The notes beneath the pieces were generated by a model. That model was given only the letters and a program-made list of their open reading frames with translations. It did not search any database and had not been told where the DNA came from. From the NCBI RefSeq assembly GCF_018305005.1, contig NZ_JAGQEG010000023.1:1-64000 (forward strand): 64,000 nt of DNA, in the 5' to 3' direction. This document shows, piece after piece, positions 1 to 7,114 of the stretch (positions are counted from its first letter, which is position 1; each line of letters opens with the position of its first letter). Made by a program: the position numbers and the translations under genes. The stretch comes from Collimonas silvisoli (lineage in GTDB: Bacteria > Pseudomonadota > Gammaproteobacteria > Burkholderiales > Burkholderiaceae_D).

Positions 1-168
1 CAAAACGGTGTTGACCGCAAATTTCACGAGCGGGCTGGTAACTACGCCAACGAGTGCTACAAGCGCTGGCCGCGCAGCTGCCCACAGACCGCAAAAATTG
101 ATTGCGGCGACTGCGGACGCATCCACGGCGAATTCCGATTGAGGGATAGTTGTAGTGATATTGATCAT
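1..168 (-). CDS. Small hydrophobic hypothetical protein, truncated by window edge
   Basis: A minus-strand frame opens with ATG at 168 and stays open to the left edge, giving 56 residues without a stop. An AGGAAA ribosome-binding site lies about 6-8 nt upstream. The product starts MINITTTIPQSEFAVDAS and then carries a hydrophobic stretch from about residue 35 to the edge, so it may be a small membrane or secreted peptide. I do not recognise a family. The support is the start signal and the amphipathic-then-hydrophobic layout only; the gene's end is outside the window. Confidence 0.4.
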   Translation of the reverse strand, partial: MINITTTIPQSEFAVDASAVAAINFCGLWAAARPALVALVGVVTSPLVKFAVNTVL

Positions 169-399
169 GATATTTTTCCTAAATTGAATCACGCTTGACG
201 CGCAATTGTTAAGTGAAATGACTGCTAGCTTGCGCTGAAAACTTCATTTGCTCAGGAGCGCGCGGAACGGCATTGGCGGACCTGTCGTGGGATCCCGAGT
301 CCGGCATCGGGGTCGCCACATCACCAATGTAGCTGCGGCGCCGCGGCGATATCAGTATCTTCAGGTAACACAAGCCCCGGTGTTACCGTAACATCCATC

Positions 400-655
400 C
401 ATGCCGTCACAACGCTTGGCACTCTTGGCACGCTTCAGGCCAAGCTAGACAACATCGTTAACAAGATCGACAAGGCGCCGCTCGAGCAAATTGGTCAGGA
501 TCTGCGTAACTCGATGGCGGTGCTAGACAAGATGCTGAATGACGCCGATAAGCTGGTGGTTCAAGTCAACGGGGGAATGTTGTACCGCAGGTCATAGCGG
601 CCAAGCGAAATTTAATAGCCGAGATCGATAACCGACACGTCTCGGCCAGAATTGA
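400..655 (+). pseudogene. Remnant of an MCE/PqiB-type protein (C-terminal part)
   Basis: Frame +1 from about 421 to 594 encodes a segment rich in LQAKLDNIVNKIDKAPLEQI and then LRNSMAVLDKMLNDADKL, which resembles the helical C-terminal region of PqiB/MlaD-like MCE proteins (typical pattern: KLDKLPLEEIG, DLR, LL-Q-N, LPE). The frame stops at 595-597, but shifting by one base near 583 continues as PQVIAAKRNLIAEID, as expected if one base was inserted. No start codon, ribosome-binding site or N-terminal MCE domain precedes it. I read it as a short decayed gene fragment; the MCE family itself is linked to lipid transport across the envelope. Confidence 0.5.
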
Positions 656-661
656 AATATC

Positions 662-1678
662 TCAAGCCAAATGTTGCTCATTCCAGGCTTGTCCTGATAC
701 CGGCTCACCGTCAAAAACACCTTCAGCAAGAGCTACGCCTTCATAGACTTGGGATCTGGCGATTTGAGGATTCCAGAATTCCTGGCCGGGGATCAAACTC
801 GTCACCGTAAATGATGCGTTCAGCGCCGGGATTTCAACGAGCATTTTTGGAAAATAGACGGTACCGCTTGGACTTGTCCAGGATGGGGCGAGCGGCGTGG
901 CTGTACTGGACTCGAATGTGGACATTCCATCCGGCCAAAGCACGGTTACATGCGATGGAACCGGCACATTTTCGACCAATTTTATATTTGGTTCTGTAAA
1001 ATTCGAAAGACGTATGCCGTTATTCAATTGACAGTCCTGCAGCGCCCATTTGGTAGACTGAGGCCATGCGCCGTATTCGTGGTCCATCCAGGTGAGGCCG
1101 GTTACCTCAAATAATTCACTGCCTATGGTTACAGTCCCGGTGACGTTCAGATCAGTCAACGAATAATAGTAGTTATACCTCTCCAGCGGCGTTTTTCCGC
1201 TAGGGTCAACCGGTTCAGGTGAACGGCCAGTGGCCCATACCAAAAGCGGTCCTCGGCCCTGTTCAAAATTCAGATTCAACGTAATTCCAACACCGGTGAC
1301 GGCATCCACGAAACTGCCCTGGACGTTCATCATAAGTGGATTAGCTGGATCTGCATGCATCGCGATCGCGCCAGGAATGCCGCTCGCTCCGACGTTGACT
1401 GACCACGGCTGCTCGGGGTCGGCTTGCGCCCAGTCCGGCGTGGAAGGAAAGGCTGTGATTTGCTGATAGTGGGTGACCGCAGCGACGTCGGTCAGCATGA
1501 TATTGGCCATCAGGAACGATGGTGTTTCAGCGCTTTGCAGAAAACCCGCGGCACTTATCTCAAACCCGAACTGCCGTGAACCGCAATTGAGGCTGCCAAT
1601 ATGCCACCACCATTCAGCGGGGGCGCCAGGGTGGGCATATTGGTCTTGGGGCAGGCGTATGTAAGGAGACACGTTCAT
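662..1678 (-). CDS. AttH/CrtC-like lipocalin-domain protein
   Basis: About 338 residues with the start chosen at ATG 1678 (GGA about 8 nt upstream); an open extension to 1843 exists but its sequence is not family-like. The N-terminal HPGAPAEWWWHIGSL and the central LTWMDHEYGAWP are hallmarks of the AttH/CrtC (carotenoid hydratase-like, Lipocalin_9) fold, made of two lipocalin-like barrels. Members include hydroxyneurosporene synthase and secreted proteins of unknown substrate. No signal peptide is visible and no carotenoid genes are nearby, so the ligand or substrate cannot be named. It lies downstream of the winged-helix/TolB-like gene on the same strand with a gap of about 300 bp. The family is secure; the function is open. 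Confidence 0.75.
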   Translation of the reverse strand: MNVSPYIRLPQDQYAHPGAPAEWWWHIGSLNCGSRQFGFEISAAGFLQSAETPSFLMANIMLTDVAAVTHYQQITAFPSTPDWAQADPEQPWSVNVGASGIPGAIAMHADPANPLMMNVQGSFVDAVTGVGITLNLNFEQGRGPLLVWATGRSPEPVDPSGKTPLERYNYYYSLTDLNVTGTVTIGSELFEVTGLTWMDHEYGAWPQSTKWALQDCQLNNGIRLSNFTEPNIKLVENVPVPSHVTVLWPDGMSTFESSTATPLAPSWTSPSGTVYFPKMLVEIPALNASFTVTSLIPGQEFWNPQIARSQVYEGVALAEGVFDGEPVSGQAWNEQHLA

Positions 1679-1978
1679 GCGATTTCCAATCAGAGTTGAG
1701 GAGCGAGGAAATTTCGCCGTTTTTAATGCAGTAGAACGATAGGCGAAAAACCAAGACCAGTTGGTTCCAAAAAAACCCGTTTTCTCATGCGTGGCAGCTT
1801 CATTCGAGCGAGGATGCCATTCGCTCGCCGTGCAACCTCCCACTTCGAAAAAACATCAATTGATCAGCACTTTCCTAGTGCCTCACAAAGCGCAAAGGTA
1901 CGGCCACGCCATAGGAGAAATAAGTATCTTTAGGTAACGCTACCGAAGCGGTAGCGGCGAGGCTTGCGATACACGCCG
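1679..1978. other. Intergenic stretch, no gene supported
   Basis: These 300 bases separate two minus-strand genes. The downstream gene's frame extends into it, but the translated sequence has no family resemblance and no start signal, so I treat it as leader and promoter space. I see no clear terminator or operator. Confidence 0.4.
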
Positions 1979-2797
1979 TCAACCGTGGGAAAAATAATGT
2001 TTCAACGCCTCGCAAATGGAAAAGGCGAGTTCTTCCTGCAGCGAGATCGCCAAAGACGCATGGCGGTCGAATTGCTCTGACCATGCAATACAACCGGCCG
2101 CAGCATCCACCAGGCGGAAAGACAGCCGGATAAATTCCCCTTCGACGCGAATACTGCCTTCCAGCAAATGACTCACGCCGTTTTTTTCAATTTTTCTTGA
2201 GACGTCGCTTGCATTGGCGCGCTCCGCCATGGCGAAGGTATACGACACAATTTTATTGCCGAATTCTTTGAACAATTGAAAGCTGAGTTCTTCGCTCAAA
2301 CCTTCGGCGAAAGAGACAGATGGCGCATCGGTCGTTATGCACCTGAGCGGCAGGATGGCCAGCATGTGGCTGTGCTTGAAACTACTGTCGGCCGTCCCCG
2401 CCCTGCGTATCTCTGGCATATAACTCCCTACAGGAATTGAAAAAATCAAGTCGGCAGCGTTACCCGATGCCGTGTAATAGCCGCAGAGCTTTTTGCGCAA
2501 GCGGCCGATCTGGACCCGCACAATAGGGTCTTCGCTAGTGTTGTACGCCGCTGGATCGCGATCAAATACTTCGATCCCGATGGTGTATTCATTGGTATCC
2601 CGGACCGCACCGGCGACCCGTTTCTCGATCAGGAATTGAAGCAGGCGGCTCATGCGCTGGGCTTTGGAGAAGGCGCCGCTTGCCAGTATCTGGGCGAGCG
2701 CCGCCTTGACGTCCGGCGCGGAAATATCAGGCACGCAATCCAGCATATCCCTTGTTAAAGGGGCAACGATTGGTTCCATCAGGTCGGCAGTATCCAT
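1979..2797 (-). CDS. Winged-helix/TolB-like (FlgO-type) signalling protein
   Basis: About 272 residues from ATG 2797; TTG 2842 is an alternative start and neither has a strong ribosome-binding site. Residues about 30-130 contain QRMSRLLQFLIE, EYTIGIEVFDRD, DPIVRVQIGRLRKKL and IPVGSYMPEI, the pattern of a transcriptional-regulator-like winged-helix domain often fused to TolB-like, adenylate cyclase or TPR modules. The second half (AILPL, FAEGLSEELSFQL, HLLEGSIRVEGEFIRLSFRLVD) is the TolB-like/FlgO domain that commonly follows it. The usual C-terminal TPR array is absent, so this is a short member. It is divergent from the nSTAND gene, with 235 bp between starts, suggesting shared or mutual regulation. 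Confidence 0.65.
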   Translation of the reverse strand: MDTADLMEPIVAPLTRDMLDCVPDISAPDVKAALAQILASGAFSKAQRMSRLLQFLIEKRVAGAVRDTNEYTIGIEVFDRDPAAYNTSEDPIVRVQIGRLRKKLCGYYTASGNAADLIFSIPVGSYMPEIRRAGTADSSFKHSHMLAILPLRCITTDAPSVSFAEGLSEELSFQLFKEFGNKIVSYTFAMAERANASDVSRKIEKNGVSHLLEGSIRVEGEFIRLSFRLVDAAAGCIAWSEQFDRHASLAISLQEELAFSICEALKHYFSHG

Positions 2798-3032
2798 TGC
2801 GGGCAAGTTAATGAGTTTTACTTGATAAAAAGTCACCAGCAAGCAATGACCGACGCAGAACCAGAGTTGACGTTTAGCAAAATCCTGTTTCCTGAGATAA
2901 ACTCTAGGCGGGATTAGACAAATTAACCTTCTGAATACCTTCCGGTTTATAAGTATTTGTTTTTAAATGGATTTGTCGACTCCGCCGCCTTCAGCGCGTT
3001 CAAGAACACACCGACGACAGGTAGCCGCCGAC
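2798..3032. promoter_or_regulatory. Divergent promoter region between two winged-helix genes
   Basis: This AT-richer spacer lies between two divergently transcribed genes that both encode winged-helix signalling proteins, so it should hold both promoters. No palindrome strong enough to call an operator is apparent by eye. An open reading frame extension of the plus-strand gene (from 2967) overlaps its right part. Confidence 0.35.
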
Positions 3033-6000
3033 ATGAAACATGCCGTTTTTCGCTTTGCAGATTGGGAAATAAGTCCGGCGACAAATTCGATAGGCAACGG
3101 AACAACAAGACGGCAGATGGAGCCGCGCGCCATGGACGTCTTGCTGGCGCTATGCAGCCGCGCAGGTACTGTGGTGAGTGCCGAAGAGCTATTGCAGCAA
3201 TGCTGGGGCAGCACCCTGTATGGCGACAATCCTGTGCATAAGACGATAACGCAGTTGCGCAGCGTGCTGGGCGACAATGCCAAGACCCCTATATATATAG
3301 AAACGATTCGCAAACGGGGGTATAGGACTGTCGCCGATGTGACTTATGCAAGCAGTCAGCCAGCTCAGCCAATTGCAGGCAGCTGGCTGAACCAATCGCC
3401 GTTCCGCGGTCTGCTGCCGTTTGTTGAAGAACATGCATCACTGTTTTTTGGCCGTAGCGACGCCGTTTTCAAATTATTGCAGACAGTTTCGGCCCGAATC
3501 AAAACAGGGCGCGCCTTGACACTGGTGCTAGGCCCCAGCGGATCCGGGAAAACCTCGTTGGTTCGCGCCGGTCTTTTACCAAGTCTGATGCAGCCGCAAA
3601 AGCCCGACGGTGGCGGCGTGCTGGTGCTGTCCGCGATCACTTTCGATTTGGCCGAAATGGGCAACCATCCATTGTTCACGGCACTTGGCAGCGTCTTGCT
3701 TGATTGGCAGGTAAACGGGACTGACGTATTTCCTGGCGCAAGCGGCAGCTCCCTCGGCTTGCGCCTGGAGCAGGACTTGGCTGCGGTCACGCTTGAACTG
3801 CAGCATGCGCTGGCGCACGATCACGCAGAGTGCAACCTGCTTCGCTTGGCCTTATTTATCGACCGCTTTGAAGCGCTATTTGCATTGCCGCATGTTTCAG
3901 AGCAAGAGCGTCACTCTTTCCTAAGAACACTCGACGCCTTAGCCCGCAGCAGCCATGTCGTCATTGTGATCGCTTGCCGCAACGATTTTTATCCTCGTCT
4001 CGCTGAGTATCCGCTATTGATGGAGGGGAAACCGCTGGGAGGGCATTTCGATCTGAGCCCGCCGTCTCCAGCTGAGATCGCGCAGATCATCCGCATGCCG
4101 GTGATCGCTGCCAATCTGTCCTTCGGCGTCGATGTCCAATCGCAAACCAGGCTCGACGACATCTTGTGCGCCAGCGCAGCGGCCAGCCCCGACGCGTTGC
4201 CGCTGCTGCAATACACACTGCAAGAACTGTACCGTTTGCGCAGCGTCGACGGCGAATTGAGTTTCGACGCCTTGCATCACCTCGGCGGCGTCGAAGGCGC
4301 CATCGGTCAGCGAGCAGAGGAAGTGGTCAACGCATTGAGCGAGGAACAACGCGCATCCTTGCCTCGGGTACTGTCTTTGCTGGTCACCTTGTCGGAGAAC
4401 GAGGAAGTCGTCACCAGCCGGCGCGCGCCCTGGTCGACCTTGCAGTCCGAGGCAGAACATGAATTGGTCAAGGTGCTGGTGGAAGCCAGGTTGTTCGTCA
4501 GCGAGCTGGTTGGCGACGAACCGGGATTCGGCGTAGCGCACGAGGCTTTATTACGGCGCTGGCCAAGGGTTATGGCATGGATCGAAACGCATCGCAATGC
4601 CTTACGGGTGCGCGGCCGAACGGCCTTGCTAACCACCAGATGGGTGAACGAAGGGAGAACCGGCGATCTATTGCTGCCGCCAGGCAGGCAGCTTGATGAA
4701 GCACGCGGCTTGCTGAAAATAACGGCGTTTTCGCTATCGACGGATGAAATTGCGCTGATTCACGCCTCTATCAAGAAAACCAGACTGCGCGAACGCATAC
4801 GCATCGGCGTGATGGCGACAATCGTCAGTCTTTCGCTGCTTGCGGCCGGACTGGGTATAAGCGCAATCGGCGCCAAACAGATCGCCCAGCAGCGGCGTGC
4901 CGAGGCCGAGGGCTTGATGGGTTTCATGCTGGGGGATTTTGTCGACAAGCTAAGACCAATCGGCAAACTCGATTTGCTCGATACCGTCAGCGCGAAAGCC
5001 TTGCAATATCTGTCCGGCTCGAATGCCGAATCATTAAACCCGACTTCGCTGACCCAACGCGCCAAAGCGCTGCAGCTTATCGGCGAGGTGAATGTCGAGC
5101 GCGGCAACCCGAAAGCTGCCAGCGAGGCGCTGCTGGCCGCCCACGCCACACTGCTGCGCCAAAATTCGATCGCGCCGAATGAGCGTGAGGTGTTGAAGAG
5201 CCTTGGCGCCAATTCGTTCTGGCTCGGCAGGATATGCATGGAACAGGGCGACCGCGACCAGGCCGAACGGTATTTCAAGCAGTATCAAGACTACAGCGAC
5301 CGCTTGCATGCGTTAGAGCCGGACAACGTCGATTGGTGGGTTGAACAATCGTATGCGCACAGTAGCTTGGGCTCGCTGGCATTGGAGCGTGGAGATGCGC
5401 GCAGCGCCGTCAGCGAATTTCTGCTGTCGATTGATCTGAAAACGAAAGCCACCGCGAAGAAACCGCAAGACCGCACCTTGGCGGCTGATTTGGCCAACAG
5501 CCTGTCCTGGCTGGGATCAACCAAAGAAACTCTGGGCGAGCTTGATGCTGCCATGAAGCTGTATCAACGCGAACTGGAGATTGTCAAACGCGTGCATGAG
5601 GCCGCGCCCACGGATGCGCTGTGGAGCAATCGTTTGGCATTGGCGCTGCAAGGACAAGCCCGCCTGGAGCTTGCCTTAGGACAGGATCAAGTGGCGCTCG
5701 ACAAGTATCAGGCCGCACAAAATCTATATCATGCAGCTCTTCAGCAAGAGCCGTCCAACCTTGGCTGGCAAAGAAATTCTGCCCTTATAAAACTGGAAGG
5801 CTTGCGCATCGCCGCGCGCCAGACAGGCACGCCCGATGTCCTGCCACAGCTTCAGGAAATTGCCAAGACGGCGCACTCCCTGGTGCAGCATGATTCGCAC
5901 AACATTGTTTGGTCGCGACTGGAAGGACAGGTCCAGCAGCATATAGCCCTTGCATTGCTCGATCTTGGCCGCAACCAGGAAGCCAGGCTGCACCTTGCGC

Positions 6001-6326
6001 AGTCGCAGAGCCGCTTGACGGAGACGCTGATGCGCAATCCGTCGAATCTCGTCAACCGCCTGGCTCTGGCAAATGGATGGCTGGTTCTCGCCGACATTGA
6101 GGCAAAAGCAAACAACAAGGCAGCCGCCGATGATGCATGCCAGCAGGCACGCGAACTGATTGCCAAGGATGCGCCGCAAAGCAGCGACTATCGCCTGCTC
6201 GACCCATTGGTACGCATCCACGCTTGCTTCGATAACAATGCTATATTCAACGCGGCCAAAGCGCGACTGCTGCAAATCGGCTACCGCGAGCGCGGCTATC
6301 TCCTTTATCTTTCAACCCACAAATAG
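3033..6326 (+). CDS. Winged-helix / nSTAND1 NTPase / TM / TPR sensor protein
   Basis: About 1097 residues. Start 3033 is chosen because family members begin a few residues before the winged-helix domain; ATG 2967 would add 22 Pro/Ser/Arg-rich residues. Domains in order: OmpR/CadC-type winged helix (about 5-105, with IETIRKRGYR), nSTAND1 NTPase with Walker A GPSGSGKTS (about 167-175), a probable transmembrane helix (about 590-612), then helical TPR-like repeats to the C-terminus. STAND NTPases are signal-dependent oligomerising switches. Here the DNA-binding head and NTPase would be cytoplasmic, and the TPR part probably periplasmic if the helix is a true anchor. A small gene follows 8 bp downstream, indicating an operon. 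The signal sensed is unknown. Confidence 0.8.
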   Translation: MKHAVFRFADWEISPATNSIGNGTTRRQMEPRAMDVLLALCSRAGTVVSAEELLQQCWGSTLYGDNPVHKTITQLRSVLGDNAKTPIYIETIRKRGYRTVADVTYASSQPAQPIAGSWLNQSPFRGLLPFVEEHASLFFGRSDAVFKLLQTVSARIKTGRALTLVLGPSGSGKTSLVRAGLLPSLMQPQKPDGGGVLVLSAITFDLAEMGNHPLFTALGSVLLDWQVNGTDVFPGASGSSLGLRLEQDLAAVTLELQHALAHDHAECNLLRLALFIDRFEALFALPHVSEQERHSFLRTLDALARSSHVVIVIACRNDFYPRLAEYPLLMEGKPLGGHFDLSPPSPAEIAQIIRMPVIAANLSFGVDVQSQTRLDDILCASAAASPDALPLLQYTLQELYRLRSVDGELSFDALHHLGGVEGAIGQRAEEVVNALSEEQRASLPRVLSLLVTLSENEEVVTSRRAPWSTLQSEAEHELVKVLVEARLFVSELVGDEPGFGVAHEALLRRWPRVMAWIETHRNALRVRGRTALLTTRWVNEGRTGDLLLPPGRQLDEARGLLKITAFSLSTDEIALIHASIKKTRLRERIRIGVMATIVSLSLLAAGLGISAIGAKQIAQQRRAEAEGLMGFMLGDFVDKLRPIGKLDLLDTVSAKALQYLSGSNAESLNPTSLTQRAKALQLIGEVNVERGNPKAASEALLAAHATLLRQNSIAPNEREVLKSLGANSFWLGRICMEQGDRDQAERYFKQYQDYSDRLHALEPDNVDWWVEQSYAHSSLGSLALERGDARSAVSEFLLSIDLKTKATAKKPQDRTLAADLANSLSWLGSTKETLGELDAAMKLYQRELEIVKRVHEAAPTDALWSNRLALALQGQARLELALGQDQVALDKYQAAQNLYHAALQQEPSNLGWQRNSALIKLEGLRIAARQTGTPDVLPQLQEIAKTAHSLVQHDSHNIVWSRLEGQVQQHIALALLDLGRNQEARLHLAQSQSRLTETLMRNPSNLVNRLALANGWLVLADIEAKANNKAAADDACQQARELIAKDAPQSSDYRLLDPLVRIHACFDNNAIFNAAKARLLQIGYRERGYLLYLSTHK

Positions 6327-6334
6327 CTAGGAAC

Positions 6335-6697
6335 ATGATGAGCTCACAAACGACAGCTTCAAACCGTACTCGCACAGTGCTGATGAATTTGAATGCCAGC
6401 GAACCTCCGAGTGTGAAGCCCGAGAAAATTGTGTTGGATGGAGAGACCCAAATCCGCTATGAGCTGGATAAAGAATCGATAGCGGCCGGGTACTACTTCG
6501 CCGGCTACATGGACAATACGCCAGGCACCGGCAGTCAGCTGACCGGGAGATCCATTGACAATGGGGCTGGCTACCAGCTTGAGGATCTGGACGACGACCT
6601 CCCTGGGACGCAGATATCGGTGACGCTGTTTATCAGAAACAGCCAGAACCCCAAAGTCAGGTTCACCTATGACCCCGAAATTGTCAACAACCACTGA
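6335..6697 (+). CDS. Small DP-EP-like hypothetical protein
   Basis: This 120-residue protein begins 8 bp after the nSTAND gene, with AGGA just upstream of ATG, so the two are probably co-transcribed and functionally tied. There is no signal peptide or membrane segment. The C-terminal VRFTYDPEIVNNH and the overall beta-rich layout recall the DP-EP family (DUF1888), small immunoglobulin-like proteins of unknown role; I am not certain of this match. It could be a ligand, partner or effector of the upstream NTPase. The tandem start codons ATG ATG leave the first residue uncertain. Confidence 0.6.
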   Translation: MMSSQTTASNRTRTVLMNLNASEPPSVKPEKIVLDGETQIRYELDKESIAAGYYFAGYMDNTPGTGSQLTGRSIDNGAGYQLEDLDDDLPGTQISVTLFIRNSQNPKVRFTYDPEIVNNH

Positions 6698-7114
6698 CGC
6701 TGACAATTAACCAGATAGACACACGCCGCACCGAACCGACTCGCTGCATCGCATGAATGCTTGCGCTTCATATGCGACTTTAATGACAAGGATCTGCACC
6801 ACGAACGCCAACCATCGCCGGTTGGCGTAATGAGATGGTCACCCTCCACCCTACAAGGTACTAATCTTGTAGGGTGTTTTCATTTCTGAAGGAGACCATC
6901 ATGCAGGGCGCGCGATGAAGGGCCTGCTCCCCCCGAAGTTAGCAACATAGCTCAGTAGTGCCGGCGGCCGCTTTCCGTTGCGGATCGATGGAATTGCTAA
7001 AAATTCCGCAAGAAAATGCCTTTTTTCAGTCTCAAGTGGCAATATTAGCAAGGTCATTCACAAAACTGACAAACCCCTTATTGCATCCGAATCAAAACTG
7101 AGGACACGACACTA
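6698..7114. other. Intergenic region with hairpins and a short leader-like ORF
   Basis: About 417 bases without a real gene. It contains a 9-bp hairpin at 6805-6828 without a T-run, a strong terminator at 6847-6880, and a well-placed AAGGAG before an ATG at 6901 that opens only a five-codon frame (MQGAR, stop), perhaps the debris of a lost gene. The right half should hold the promoter of the S9 peptidase. Confidence 0.4.
6847..6880 (+). terminator. Intrinsic terminator after the nSTAND operon
   Basis: Perfect 11-bp stem (6847-6857 pairs with 6866-6876), 8-nt loop, followed directly by four Ts. It would end transcription of the nSTAND/DP-EP-like operon. Confidence 0.75.

Noticed and set aside
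6901-6918. AAGGAG followed by ATG CAG GGC GCG CGA TGA
   Set aside because: Good start signal but only five codons; it could be leader-peptide debris and cannot be supported as a gene.
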